Positions 1 to 9,850 are shown, numbered from the stretch's first letter. The stretch: 64,000 nt of DNA from Micropterix aruncella (GCA_944548615.1 OX155960.1:13124303-13188302), one strand, 5' to 3'. The notes: generated by a model not told the origin, from the letters alone. Numbers and translations: made by a program.

Positions 1-84
1 GACATTAACTATCGGTAAAATGTTTCTGGTCCACCAGGACCCCAGATAAGTAACTTTTCATGAATCTAATTTTATATATTATTG

Positions 85-308
<224 letters not shown>

Positions 309-312
309 GTTT

Positions 313-884
313 TGTAAGGGACCACCCATCACTAGACTCCAAGTTATTCGGTGTGAGGTGGTGGTGTCAACTTGCGGGTTATCTCCGTATTAAAAGTCGG
401 TTTTAAATATATCAGGAGGTGTTTATTGAGAGTTAGATATTGCCAGTTTGTAACGCTTCTCGAATTGGTTATATTGACGCGAATGTATTGGCTATCGGCC
501 TGGAGCTACGAGGGTGTATGAAGAAGGATTGTACTTGTGCTCCTAGTATCTCGTACTGGGCACGGCTCAAGTCTGTGGGAATGCAGACTGATGCTTCTCG
601 CCTCGATAGTGGAAAGGAAGGAAAAGGTAACCAAGAAGCCGGGATACCGAAGTATGCCGTCGCTGTCTTGGGGACGTGATCACTCGAGGATACTTTGGTT
701 GCTTTCTCGACGGTTTACATAGGCCGAGAAATGATGCAATCCAAAATATTCCGAGTGAAATATTGTTTCATCGTACTGATTCATCGCTCACGGGGTAGAA
801 TAATAGCTGAATGTGTGTCTGTGTATTTCACTGGAAATCAATGCATTTGTTGATTGTATGTAACGATACTTAGGGGCCGTTACA
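313..884 (-). mobile_element. Solo LTR, Gypsy-like family, flanked by GTTT
   Basis: A 572-bp element that starts TGTAAGGGACC on the + strand and ends CCGTTACA, so both ends follow the TGT...ACA rule of LTRs. It is flanked by the 4-bp duplication GTTT (309-312 and 885-888), as expected of an LTR integrase. Its transcription direction is inferred from the copy at 11496-12169, which has a TATA box and AATAAA in the opposite orientation. No internal region is present, so it is probably a recombination product. The open frames in it are not conserved between copies. Confidence 0.82.
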
Positions 885-888
885 GTTT

Positions 889-1146
889 TTTCACATTTTT
901 TTTTATTAAAACTCTTTTACTAGCTCGTACTAACTCACCTACTTTAAGGATTCCGGTTAATTTAAACTCATCATTTATAGGCAAGTTTAGTGATTCTTTT
1001 GGAGAGCTGATATTAATACAGGTAGTTAATATCGACCATTTTACGCCCCATTTCAATTGGCCCAGAGGTGAGCCTGACGGAGGGTTAAAACCCCGGTAAT
1101 AACAGGTCTAAAGTCTTGTTTTATTATAATAAAAATATTATTTCAG
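889..1146. other. Unassigned AT-rich stretch before a GC-rich block
   Basis: No gene is recognised. The segment near 922-965 (GCTCGTACTAACTCACCTAC, then a TTCCGGTTAAT motif) resembles sequence near 15200, 15460 and, inverted, 44730, so it belongs to an unnamed interspersed repeat. The last 40 bases are T/A rich and end TTATTTCAG, a plausible 3' splice site for the following open frame. Confidence 0.4.
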
Positions 1147-1536
1147 GGCTTCCAACTCCGGGAACGAGGTCAAGTTCAAGATGCGACTGAAAGCGTACCG
1201 ATAAGCGCGAAAGGTCGTCGTCGGCGAGGGAAACGTCAGCTAATCCCATTTAATCCGCGGGAGCGTATGGTCGCAGCAAATCCAGGTGGGGCAGGTGTAG
1301 GACCGAGGGAGAGTGGCTCGGACGAGTGGGACAGCGTCAGCGGCGAGGCGTGGGGTGGCCCGCCGACGGAGCGGGCCGTGGGACGGGGCGGCGTTGGCCC
1401 GAGAGTGCGTCCACGTGACCCGATATCGACCCGCATCTTCCTTCTCTCTCCCACTTGTTCGACCAACGGCGTTGCCAGATCAATCCAATTGAGTTATCAA
1501 ATTCCACGTTCTAAAATTTCTACTAGGACTATTTAG
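1147..1536 (+). CDS. Candidate exon: GC-rich, Arg/Gly/Pro-rich open frame after a splice acceptor
   Basis: An open frame of about 129 codons runs from a good acceptor (pyrimidine-rich tract, TTTCAG at 1141-1146) to TAG at 1534-1536. It is strikingly GC-rich in an AT-rich setting. The product is basic and low in complexity (GRRRRGKR, then a Gly/Pro/Arg-rich middle) with no domain I can name. The first Met is 40 codons in, at 1267, so if coding this is more likely a terminal exon than a whole gene. The opposite strand is also open for 77 codons, which weakens the case. It could equally be a fragment of an unknown repeat. Confidence 0.28.
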   Translation, partial: GFQLRERGQVQDATESVPISAKGRRRRGKRQLIPFNPRERMVAANPGGAGVGPRESGSDEWDSVSGEAWGGPPTERAVGRGGVGPRVRPRDPISTRIFLLSPTCSTNGVARSIQLSYQIPRSKISTRTI

Positions 1537-2130
1537 TTGACGTTGATTACAATGTATTACTAATTCTCTTCATTATTGACCATTTTAAAAATGTTTTTTT
1601 AAAGTTATATTTCAAAAATAATTTATTCTGGGTTAATATTACTTATTATTAACTTACCCTTTAATTTTTTATATTATTATCGGATAATTTTTGATACCTA
1701 CCTAATTTCACTCTGTGATTTACAGAGTGAAATTAATAGAGAGTAAGTAATAGTAAGAGAGAGTAATAAATATTATATAAATAAATTACTCTGATTTTGT
1801 ACTTTATTAAAATGTGTGTTTTTTTTAATGTTTGAATGAATTTGTGTCTACAATTTTGTTTTTATATAAATATTGTACGCCTAAAATGCATGTTGTGTTG
1901 TACTGAATAATTGTAAAGCTCTATGTTACTTTACCAAAAAACCCAATAAAATAAAATAAATTTTAATAAAATTTATGGTAATGTAACTTAACCTCTGCTT
2001 TAATGCCGATTCGAATTTTGGAGAGAGATTAGTTTTTTTATATATTTATTTGAAAAATAAAATTGCACACAAAATAGAATACAGCATGGTGAGCCTATTG
2101 CCGAGTTGCTATATCTTACGACCATACCTT
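1537..2130. other. AT-rich intergenic DNA with a LINE-like tail
   Basis: No gene is recognised. A perfect hairpin lies at 1704-1734. The stretch 1810-1970 has the look of a LINE 3' end: a short T/G-rich segment running into repeated AATAAAATAAA units. The source family cannot be told. Confidence 0.35.
1704..1734. repeat. Perfect 13-bp inverted repeat
   Basis: AATTTCACTCTGT and its exact reverse complement are separated by the five bases GATTT. One of several near-perfect short-loop palindromes in this window. Confidence 0.9.
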
Positions 2131-2957
2131 TAGGTTTGGGAGGGACTCGCGACCGATTTGGAGTGAATTTAATGTGAGGAGGAACGTATTTGCCAGTGAG
2201 TAACGAGTGCTCGAATTACTTTATCGAGACGCGAGGGTTGCGCGACGGAGGTTATGTGGGAATAGTGGATGAGGATTCTTTCCCAGTCACGAGGACTGGG
2301 AAAGGTAAGGAAAGAAAACCAAGGAGCCGGATTCGTTGACACAACTCGTGAGAAGGGTACCGAATATGCCGTCGCAACCTTGGGGGAAGGTGATCACTCG
2401 GGGAATGATAATTTGTTTGCTTTTTCGCCGGTTTATATAGGCCGATAAATAATAATAATAATAATAAAAAACTCTTTATTTCAAAATAAAAAAGGTAAGT
2501 TTATTGCATTGCGGCAATGTCTATCAGCTAACCTATAGCTTAAGTTTATAAAATAATTTGTTACGTTGGTTACACAAAAGAATACTAAAAATTAAATTGA
2601 TTAGAAAAAAAGAAACAGACAGAAAACGAAAAAGAAAAAGATGTAAAAAAAGGAAAACAAATTACTAAAATTAAATAAAGACGCAGAGAAAAGGAAGGAG
2701 AGGAGGGAAGGAAATGGAAGCGAAAAGGAGGGGGGAAGAGGAGGGTTGGCTGGTTTATGGTTTTAGGATTATATGCTCCTTGAGCCTGGCCTTGAACGAG
2801 TAAATGATGCAATCCAAAATATTCCGAGTGAAAGTATTGTTTCATCGTGCTGATTCATGGCTGCACGGGTTAAAATAATAGCTGAATTGTGTCAGTGTAT
2901 TTCACTGGAAATCGATGCATTTGTTGATCGCATGTAATGGACTTAAGGTCCGTTACA
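2131..2957 (-). mobile_element. Degenerate LTR of the 313-884 family, with a nested insertion
   Basis: From about 2180 this matches the LTR body (GAGACGCGAGG, the TTTATATAGGCCG TATA region, the ATGCATTTGTTGATCGCATG block) and ends GGTCCGTTACA at 2957. The terminal U5 end seen in other copies is lost. About 350 bp of foreign sequence interrupts it between 2446 and about 2800. Confidence 0.72.
2446..2800 (-). mobile_element. LINE 3'-end fragment nested in the LTR
   Basis: Begins with (TAA)n and AAAACTCTTTATTTC, then a segment similar to 38805-38930 (GCTTTATTCGC...GGCAAT), which is the reversed tail of a LINE. The rest is purine-rich low-complexity sequence. The LTR reads on without loss on both sides, so this is a later insertion. 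Exact right edge uncertain. Confidence 0.5.
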
Positions 2958-3791
2958 GGTTTATAGTGACTAAGTATTTATGTAATTAAAAAATATATAT
3001 AAAAAGTGTGATTTTGGTAAAGTAGTGGTTATATTAAATGAGTACAGTTACAATATTTAACATAATAATAAAAATGAGACAGAATTTAATTCAGAAATAA
3101 CACATGTCAATTCAAAACGAAGAGAAGGGTGGGATAAAAGGACAGCATAGGAGGGGGAGGGGGTTATTTATAAAATGTATATTAATAGATATTTAATTTT
3201 TTAATCCCGATCAGGTTTTCGATTTGTCCCAGGGGTAATAGTACAGAGCTCCATATTAGGGCCGCCTGCACTGCAAAAGACTTGGACTTTAAAGTTGGTG
3301 AATGCTGAGGTAAAGCCAGTAATAGATTTTTCTGAGAGCGTAATAAAAGGTCATGACATTAAAGCGGAGCGAAGATATTATTCAAATAAGAACACATGTG
3401 TGAATAAAGTTTACCGAAAACTAGGGTTAGTTTAAAAGTCCCGACATGATCTAATGGGGAGCCAATCCATTTGCCTACGAAAGGTCGATATGTAATCAAC
3501 CTTCTACAGGAAATAAACCAATCGAATACACGTGTTCTGAAGCCTTTCCATATTATTGAGTAGCTCCTTACTCGCGTGTAGGTAAGCCACATCAACGTGG
3601 TAAATTATTGGTAAAATAAAAGATTGTTCCATTTGGCGTTTAATAGAAAAAGTTAGATAACCCTGCACACGTTTAAAAGAATGGAGGCATGCAAAAATTT
3701 GACCCGATTGACCTGACTTTTGGAGGATTCCAAGATACGTTTTCATCAATGAGCAAGCCCAGGTCTTTCACATTACTGCTGTCTGGGACAG
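2958..3791 (-). mobile_element. LINE ORF2 C-terminal part (Jockey/CR1-like), decayed
   Basis: The minus strand encodes, with frameshifts, the region after the reverse transcriptase: VKDLGLLIDENVSWNP near 3740-3770, then a HVDVAYLHASKELLNNMERL segment near 3540-3600, typical of Jockey/CR1-type C-termini. It continues as the LINE at 4770-6170; the two parts were separated by the family G insertions at 3792-4769. The 3' tail reaches the LTR at 2957. A close relative lies at 13395-14090. Confidence 0.75.
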
Positions 3792-4462
3792 GGAACTAAT
3801 AGGCCCTTGCTGAGTTGGCCACGAAGACCCATTATGTTCCGGGTTAGTCACACTGACGGGTCAACACCCATCCGGCGGCCTCAACGCATGAAGTGCGAGC
3901 CTGGGCAGGACTCTGGCCTTAGGGCTAGATTCCCCTAGGAAACAAACTTCTGGCGCTCCTGGACGATCTGCGCACCGTGCGGCGTAAGCCAATCGATTGT
4001 GCACTCTGACTAACAGTCGGGGAAGTCTGGAAGCAGTACTGTTTCCTATAGAGCGGGGGTGGTGGCGGACCTTACGGCGACTGCTCTTGAAACGACCATC
4101 GGCTACCCGATCCTGGGTGAACAGCCTGGCAAAGGATGCCGTGGTCCGCGATAGATTCGGTATACACCAATTTACCGATTCGCAAGGGAGAGGACCGCGC
4201 AAGCGGCCTCGAACTCGTAACCAATCGAGAGACCGGAGTAATCTGGTCGCAATTGGAAGTAAGGGCGTGAGTATAAGCCCGCTGGGTAACACTCCTGGCT
4301 ATCTCGCGGTTAAGGCGTTGGCCTCTTACGGGTTTGTGGCAGAGCTTGATGGTGGACTGTTTTGTCCAAGTCTTCTGCGCTTACTTCACTGGAGATATAA
4401 CGACTAAGCGTTAAAACTTCCTGAGGTGACGGGTTCGCCTGCTGTAGTTGACAACTCTATTT
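3792..4462 (+). mobile_element. Family G retroposon, copy A (671 bp, full length)
   Basis: GC-rich interspersed element without recognised coding function. It starts GGAACTAATAGGCCCTTGC and ends near GTTGACAACTCTATTT, after a hairpin-forming stretch at about 4430-4445. It is flanked by the 14-bp direct repeat GCTGTCTGGGACAG (3778-3791, 4463-4476), which is LINE sequence, so the copy landed inside the LINE. Duplication length, lack of terminal inverted repeats and 5' truncation of other copies point to target-primed retrotransposition of a non-autonomous element. The minus strand carries a 143-codon open frame (3861-4292) that is broken in diverged copies, so I do not call it a gene. Confidence 0.82.
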
Positions 4463-4476
4463 GCTGTCTGGGACAG

Positions 4477-4769
4477 GGAGCTAATAGGGAGCTAATGTAA
4501 CCAGTCAGGAGGTAGAAGGTCTCCAGAAGGTTAATTCCAGATTGAGATATACTTCCAAACTGGTAGCCAGGGGTGAGTCTGCCCGCTGTGTACCTTTCTC
4601 AGTGTCTCGCCGTAAGGCGTTGGCCTCTAACGGGCAGGTGGCGTAGCTAGAATGTGGATTGTTTTTCGTCCCAAGTCTTCTGCGCTCACCTCACGGGAGA
4701 CAGAACGATAAATTTTGTTAAATCTTTCTTAGGTGACGGGTTCGCCCGTTGTAGTTGACAGCTCTAGTT
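4477..4769 (+). mobile_element. Family G retroposon, copy B (older, internally deleted)
   Basis: Starts with a doubled GGAGCTAATA motif, then jumps straight to the second half of the family G sequence and keeps the 3' hairpin (ACGGG-TTCG-CCCGT) and GTTGACAGCTCTAG end. It is more diverged than copy A. To its right is GCTGTATGGGACAC (4770-4783), a slightly mutated form of the 14-bp target on its left, so B inserted first and A later used the same site. Confidence 0.75.
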
Positions 4770-6170
4770 GCTGTATGGGACACTGACGTTATCGAAAGTG
4801 ATTGGAGGGAGATTATTTTTATATTTGGCAACGAGAGAGACTTCCAATCACGATTGCCTGAATTTTAGACTGATTAAGAATTTAATTCAGGGTTTAATAC
4901 GGTTACAACACTGGACGCGTCGTCGCTAGCAAAGCTAGCGTAGAATTGATGGTCATCGGCGTATATAATGTATTCACATGCCATTTTTCAGAGATAGATA
5001 TAGTAAATAAGCTGAAAAGTAGAGGTGATAAAATTACACATTGGGACACATCGGCGATAATTTTATCCCAACTCGAAAGCAAGTTGTTGATGGATACTCG
5101 TTGCTCCCGCCCCTACAAGTAGGAGTAAACCACGCAATGACTGCAAGACATAGGTTTAATTTATGCAAGCAGCTTAAAAACATGTCAAATGTACCGAATT
5201 AAAGGCAATCTTAAAGTCAAGGACTATTAAGGCCGTCAGCTGACGGCGATCCATAGCAACTTGAAAATCGTCTGTAATTTTAGTGAGAGCAGTTGCGGTG
5301 CTATAACAAAAGCGGAAACCCGAGTGACGGTGGTTAAGTATACTAAGTTGTGCTAAGAACGCATTTAACTGAGAGAATACAGTACACTTTAGTAATTTGT
5401 AAAGAGTCGGTAGGATGGGGATCGGTAAAAAGTTCATGCAAGCAGAAGGATTAGAACGTTAAGGCACAGGAACAACAAGGGCACACTTCCACTCTACTAA
5501 CAAGTAGAGCGAAGTAAGAGAATGATTGATTATATGCGTGATTACTGACGATACCTCTTAACCTTGATCGGTAGAAGTAGAGAAATATTCAGTACATCGT
5601 TCCCGATGGCTTTAATTTTCAATTCACTCAGCAGTTTATCAAATTCTGCAGAGGTAAGTGGGTTAAAGCCAAAAGAAAGCCAATGTGCTCTTGCGCGCTT
5701 TAGCACGGCATTTGTAGAAACCGGAGCAGTGACAAAGTGACAGTTTAGAGCAACATTATCAATGTTGGACGGAACCTCATTTGGGACTTTACTAAAACCA
5801 AGATGACACGAGAATCTCCAGATATTGTTGCCAGGAACAGCAATCTCAGAAGTATAGACGATATTTTGGTTCCTGCATAGCTGATTACATCGATTTCTCA
5901 GATATCTGTAATTCTCCCTGTTCTCATCAGACGGCTTACGTTGACGAGCTGTGTCCCTCTCTGCCATGGCACTCCGTATACTGGCGTTTAACTTAAATGA
6001 CGGCGCGTGACTTACTCTGGCCATTTTCTCTATTGCAAATTGACTATAAATATTTGTGAGAAGAAAGGAAAAAGTACCCTCCATGAAATCGATGGAGTCG
6101 CTGTTGAAGACACAAAACCAATAGACCTGCGAGACAGTTTCTGTTAAAGCGGCTCAGTCAATCCGTCGTA
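4770..6170 (-). mobile_element. LINE ORF2 reverse transcriptase, decayed
   Basis: Minus strand, several frameshifts and stops. In protein order: a pre-RT linker (5542-6084, LNASIRSAMAERDTARQRK followed by YRYLRNRCNQL), RT N-terminal blocks (5174-5437, HSGFRFCYSTATALTKI and LIVLDFKIAFNSVH), and the catalytic YADD box near 4945-4960 (YIIYADDHQFYA). The first catalytic Asp motif survives as LDF. This matches Jockey/CR1-type LINEs. The endonuclease is not recognisable. It continues leftwards at 2958-3791 beyond the family G insertions. Confidence 0.78.
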
Positions 6171-6541
6171 AACCTCTGTGGGAAACGACTTTTATAGGAG
6201 TGTTTTTGTGGTTTCATTCTGTAGTATAGGTAGATAGCATCGTGGTTGGAAATAAACACCCGTATCGATTTGGCCAGGGCAGAGTAGATGTAGGGGGAAT
6301 CATTTAGATACGCGAAAGATACGTTAAAAACCAGTATAAAAACTATAACAAAGTCAGACCAATAAAGTTAATTAAAAAGTTTTAAAAATCTATTTTCACG
6401 ACTTAAACAATGGTGTGTGGTACAAATCTCATATAAACTTAAATTAGGTTGACAAATTAAAGCTTAACTTTTAACTGGAAAGCAGATGGTAAGTATCTTT
6501 CATATATGGATCTGACTTGACTGGGAAGCAACCGGATCAAG
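6171..6541. other. Unassigned stretch between LINE pieces
   Basis: No domain recognised on either strand. If the FP-domain ORF at 6542-6781 and the RT at 4770-6170 belong to one element, this gap is where the endonuclease should be; at 370 bp it is too short, implying an internal deletion. Confidence 0.3.
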
Positions 6542-6781
6542 CTACTTCAGATCTTCCTCTGATGAGATTGAGAACACTGGGGCATTGGCCGTACACCTGA
6601 CGAAAATTCTGCACTGGTTAACCCACATGTACTCAAACCCCTGCTGCTTGGCTTTCAGTTTTCTTTGCCTCATAAGATCCTTGTTTGCCACCTTAAGGTG
6701 TTCGTTTACATAGATCATCGTTGGTTTCCCCGGAGACCCCAAGTCTGCAGTAGTGATTCCAGAGCAAACGTGATCCGGCAA
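6542..6781 (-). pseudogene. LINE ORF1 fragment with FP-type C-terminal domain
   Basis: The 79-codon frame contains PTMIYVNEHLKVANKDLMRQ, then EYMWVNQCRIFVRCTANAPV and ISSEEDLK. This pattern (IYVNE-L...K..L, W...G.IFVR, SEEDL) is that of the baculovirus FP-like C-terminal domain found in ORF1 proteins of many arthropod LINEs. ORF1 there binds element RNA. The upstream part of ORF1 is missing, so it is a remnant. It lies 5' of the RT remnant in the same orientation. Confidence 0.6.
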
Positions 6782-7359
6782 TAATCTGGTCCTTAGTAGA
6801 ATACCGACAAAGCTTTGCCACCATATGTTATTTTTTTTTTAATAGAAATATCGAAATCGAAATTTATTTATTTGGCATAATTGCTTAGAAGTTTTAAATT
6901 GTTTTGTTTCGTTAAGATAACCCCCCAGCTCACAAATTCAGAGTTGCGATGGCTGCCCTGCAGAAGCTGGCTTTGAAGTACTGGAACATTCACCGTACTC
7001 ACCGTATATTGTCCCTAGTGATTTATATCTATAATATATCCGGTATTAAAGGGACATTTGAGTGGCAAGATAGCGAGATATGGCTTTACTGCATGATACC
7101 CTGCATAATAGTACTATGACGCATTTTTTTTTTTAAATAAATGTTTCGGTCTGATTTATAGAGGCATTATATCAAAACATTGGCAACACTGTCATACACA
7201 TACTGCGACCATAGATTATAAATACCACGGACCTTCTCCCATCGCAGCCGTCGTGCACTCTACGGATGGATGAAATGTGTGGTTCAGTCGGTACTTATGT
7301 CCGCTAGGAATCAATTTATTACACCGTTATCTTTATATCCAGATACACACGATAAATGT
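6782..7359. other. Unassigned sequence with a TATA-like motif
   Basis: No gene recognised. TATAAATACC near 7216 followed about 30 bases on by TCGCAGCCGTCG looks like an insect core promoter, possibly from a decayed LTR. The frames at 7270-7531 are short and unremarkable. Confidence 0.25.
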
Positions 7360-7416
7360 GAGAATTCAGAGAGAAATTCTATTACCGTCCTCAATAGAAT
7401 TTCTCTCTCAATTCTC
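7360..7416. repeat. 24-bp inverted repeat with 9-nt loop
   Basis: The core arms GAGAGAAATTCTATT (7369-7383) and AATAGAATTTCTCTC (7393-7407) are exact reverse complements. Pairing extends outward with one mismatch to GAGAATTC and AATTCTC. The loop is ACCGTCCTC. Confidence 0.9.
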
Positions 7417-7689
7417 GTCTCACGTCATCATCGTTTGCGTCGACATTGCAGAATTTCATTATACAAAACAATTTTGTATACATTTTACTTCAATATCAAA
7501 GTCTTTGAGTTATGAATCTGTAGAAGAATAATTTATATGAGCTGAATAGATAAAACTTGAAAGGAATTCGGCTTGTATCCGCATTTTGAAATTCTGAAAT
7601 ATAATAATATCGGTCATACTGAAAGTTTCTGGATTCTGATAAATAAGACCAGATATTAGACTTATGATTTATTTGTTGTTTTAAAACGG

Positions 7690-7890
7690 TATGCCCTCAC
7701 AATTTATACATTTTTACATTCGCTGGAACCATTGTAAAAAACCGGTGGACCAGTCTTCCATAGGGACCTCTTCAGTGCCTTCTTCAATTTTCCGTCAAAT
7801 CATGCGGTATCCATAACGTGACAATTTTGTTTTTCGTCAAAGCGTCCCCTGCAGAATTTTGTAGAAAAAAAAACTTATAGGACTTTTACT
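7690..7890 (-). pseudogene. mariner transposase remnant (internally deleted)
   Basis: Minus strand: a WIPHDLTE motif, which follows the DNA-binding half of mariner transposases, is joined almost directly to the protein C-terminus (EDWSTGFLQWFQRM, stop, KCINCEGIPF, stop). The catalytic DDD region is absent and there are in-frame stops, so it is inactive. Confidence 0.6.
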
Positions 7891-8002
7891 ACTTTTTATT
7901 CAAAAATGAAAAACACGATAACTTGTTTACTAATAATAAGTAGATATCTACGCAGTTGTTTTATATTTATCGAATGAGCAAATTTGGTTCAAAATATCGG
8001 GT

Positions 8003-8054
8003 TGTGAGGGACCACCCCTCACTAGACTCCAAGTTGTGCGGTGTGAGGTGGTCC
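8003..8054 (-). mobile_element. U5 end of a second LTR (about 52 bp)
   Basis: Matches the terminal bases of the LTR family (TGTGAGGGACCACCCCTC...GGTGTGAGGTGGT), with about 85-90% similarity to the corresponding part of the adjacent LTR at 8095. Read on the minus strand it is the very end of an LTR. Confidence 0.75.
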
Positions 8055-8055
8055 C

Positions 8056-8093
8056 TCAGGAGGTTTCGTGTTCAAATCACGTCGGGGTCACCA
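8056..8093 (+). other. tRNA-Trp 3' segment with CCA (primer-binding site and beyond)
   Basis: Reads as the 3' part of eukaryotic tRNA-Trp: 3' side of the anticodon stem, variable loop, T arm CGTG-TTCAAAT-CACG, acceptor strand TCGGGGTCA and the CCA that is normally added after transcription. On the minus strand it begins TGGTGACCCCGACGTGAT, the classic tRNA-Trp primer-binding site, one base after the LTR end at 8095. The match runs about 38 nt, longer than a normal 18-nt primer site, with about two differences from the tRNA-Trp I recall. Confidence 0.75.
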
Positions 8094-8094
8094 A

Positions 8095-8633
8095 TGTGAA
8101 GGGCCACCCCTCACTCCAAGTTGTGCGGTGTGAAGTGGTGGTATCAACTTACGAGTTATCTCCATATTGAAAGGCGGCTTGGAATGAAGTAGAAGGTATT
8201 TATTGATTGAAAGTTTGATATTGCCAGTTATAACGCTTGCCGAATAGATTATCGAGACGCGAGGATTGCGCGACGGAGGGTATGTGGGAATAGTGGATGA
8301 AGGAATTCTTACCCAGTCACGAGGACTGGGAAAGGTAAGGCAAGGAAACCAAGAGCCGGACCCGTTGACCTAACTCGTGAGAGAGAGTGCCGGATATGCC
8401 GTCGCAACCTTGGGGGAAGATGATCACTCGGGGAATGATACTTTGGTTGCTTTTTGGCCGGTTTATATAGGCCGGGAAATGATGCAATTCGAAATATTCC
8501 GAGTAAAAGTATTGTTTCATCGTGCTGATTCATCGCTGCACGGGTAAAAATAATAGCTAAATTGTGTCAGTAAATTTCGCTGGAAATCGATGCATTTGTT
8601 GATCGCATGTAATGGTAATTAAGGGCCATTACA
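8095..8633 (-). mobile_element. LTR of the Gypsy-like family, beside its primer-binding site
   Basis: A 539-bp LTR (TGTGAAGGGCC...GGGCCATTACA on +) with the family's TATA region near 8463 (TTTATATAGGCCG, reversed). No matching 4-bp duplication flanks 8003-8633. Together with the tRNA-Trp segment and the U5 fragment on its left it forms LTR - primer site - LTR end, with the coding region gone. It lies within hAT-like sequence. Confidence 0.8.
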
Positions 8634-8649
8634 TAGTCTAGGTTTTAAG

Positions 8650-9050
8650 GAAGAATAGAGCCGATTACATGATTTATAAATGTTAGTCTTGGTAATCGAA
8701 ATGGCTCTCAAAACTGAGACACTTAACTGTGTTTTTTTCGTTTGTCCATATTTTATTCATTAGAGGAAAAACTCTTTCGACAGATGCGTTACTTCTAGGC
8801 AGACATAAAACGTACTCAATATTTATACGAAAATTAGTACCTACAGTTGAGATTGTTATCACGGAAGTGTTTAAACAACTCCACGCAACGGTCTTCATCA
8901 GCAACATTCTCAGAATTCCAGCTTGTGATTTTGTCATCTTTTAGGCTTAAATTATCTTTTGGTGTGTTTGCGAAAGCGGGACATTTTTGATCTCGATGGG
9001 GACAGCGAGACAGACAGCCTGAAAGCGGGGTTGTCCCGCCAAAAGCGGGA
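8650..9050 (-). pseudogene. hAT-type transposase C-terminal remnant
   Basis: Minus strand: NIEYVLCLPRSNASVERVFPLMNKIWTNEKN matches the hAT dimerisation domain pattern (LP.SNA.VERVFS...N..). Upstream, DRCVELFKHFRDNNL is read in the same direction before a frame break. Only the C-terminal portion exists, so it cannot be active. An LTR lies immediately downstream. Confidence 0.65.
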
Positions 9051-9445
9051 CGTATGGTCACGTTGGGTATTCATCGAGTGCAAAGCTTCCGTACCTTCAG
9101 ACACATGTAATATTTTTTTCCTTGGCTCATTCCAATGCCTAATACAGTACGAATTATATGACGAGTAATTTGTTGTCAGTCTCAACTAATTGACGTACGG
9201 TATCAATATTAGATTCGGTAACTGCCGTAGCTGGTCGACCTTCAAGTGAATCGTCGTGGAGATGATTACGTCCACGTCTAAACTCACTGAACCACGCATA
9301 CACAGAGATAAGAAAAGGGGCTTTATCGCCAAATACCAATTGAATTCTCTGGCAACTCTCTAACTGACTTAAACAGCAGCAAAAATCGTAATAAATCCTA
9401 GCGCGAAAATTTTCTTGAATCATTGTAATTCCGAGAAACAATTTT
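9051..9445 (-). pseudogene. mariner transposase N-terminal remnant
   Basis: Minus strand: a helix-turn-helix region with YAWFSEFRRGRNHLHDDSLE, GRPATAVTESNIDTVRQLVE, then after a frameshift RKLCTR-stop-IPN, matching the mariner order W..F..GR, GRP, RK..RW.P. The catalytic domain is missing. It ends against the hAT remnant. It is distinct from the mariner piece at 7690-7890, as both contain the W-I-P region. Confidence 0.7.
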
Positions 9446-9484
9446 CAGAACGACTCCACAATGAAAAACAAATGACAATCTCGC

Positions 9485-9850
9485 ATGTCAAAAAGTAACA
9501 TTTAACCTTATTATTATTTTCGTATACATATATGCATGTGTATGTGTGCATATATGGATATATATTTTATCTATAGATGTATATGAGTATCTATATTTGT
9601 ATATGCGGAAATATTTATAGTTTCATATTTGTCGATTTAAAAATAAGTGCTAACATATAGTTTAAGTTGACAGTGCACACTTAATATCTAGTCATTAAAA
9701 GTCTGCCTTAGAACAGGCCTAGGCCTAGTTAGGTGTCAAACATTAAAAATAATGTCGCATCAATTTCTTGCTAACATCTTACTTACAAATATGATATTAA
9801 TTGTTTACTAGAAGTGTTTATAAAAATAAATAAACATATTCCCAAAAGAG
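9485..9850 (+). mobile_element. LINE 3'-UTR fragment (5'-truncated)
   Basis: Similar over about 300 bp to the reverse complement of 53460-53790, where it follows a LINE ORF end. Contains the bulged hairpin at 9705-9734 and ends in an AT-rich tail with AAATAAATAAAC near 9825. No coding part. Confidence 0.65.
9705..9734 (+). promoter_or_regulatory. Conserved LINE 3'-UTR hairpin
   Basis: GCCT-[TAG]-AAC, a 13-nt loop, GTT-AGGT. The same architecture occurs at 25167-25196, 27298-27332, 40201-40230 and, reversed, 53563-53592, with base-pair changes on both sides of the stem. Probably an RNA element used in retrotransposition. Confidence 0.6.

Noticed and set aside
3861..4292. 143-codon antisense open frame in family G, also partly open at 22721-23041 and 27635-27958
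   Set aside because: Open only in closely related copies; in the diverged copy at 49424-50092 the same frame has stops, so there is no sign of selection on protein.
4463..4783. Family G 3' end as a Helitron terminus (hairpin then CTAG)
   Set aside because: Hairpin plus CTAG occurs at 4764 and 56880, but most copies lack CTAG, and the 12-15-bp target duplications exclude Helitrons, which make none.
8056..8093. A functional tRNA-Trp gene
   Set aside because: Only the 3' part is present, with an encoded CCA, and the 5' half (acceptor, D arm, anticodon loop) is missing.
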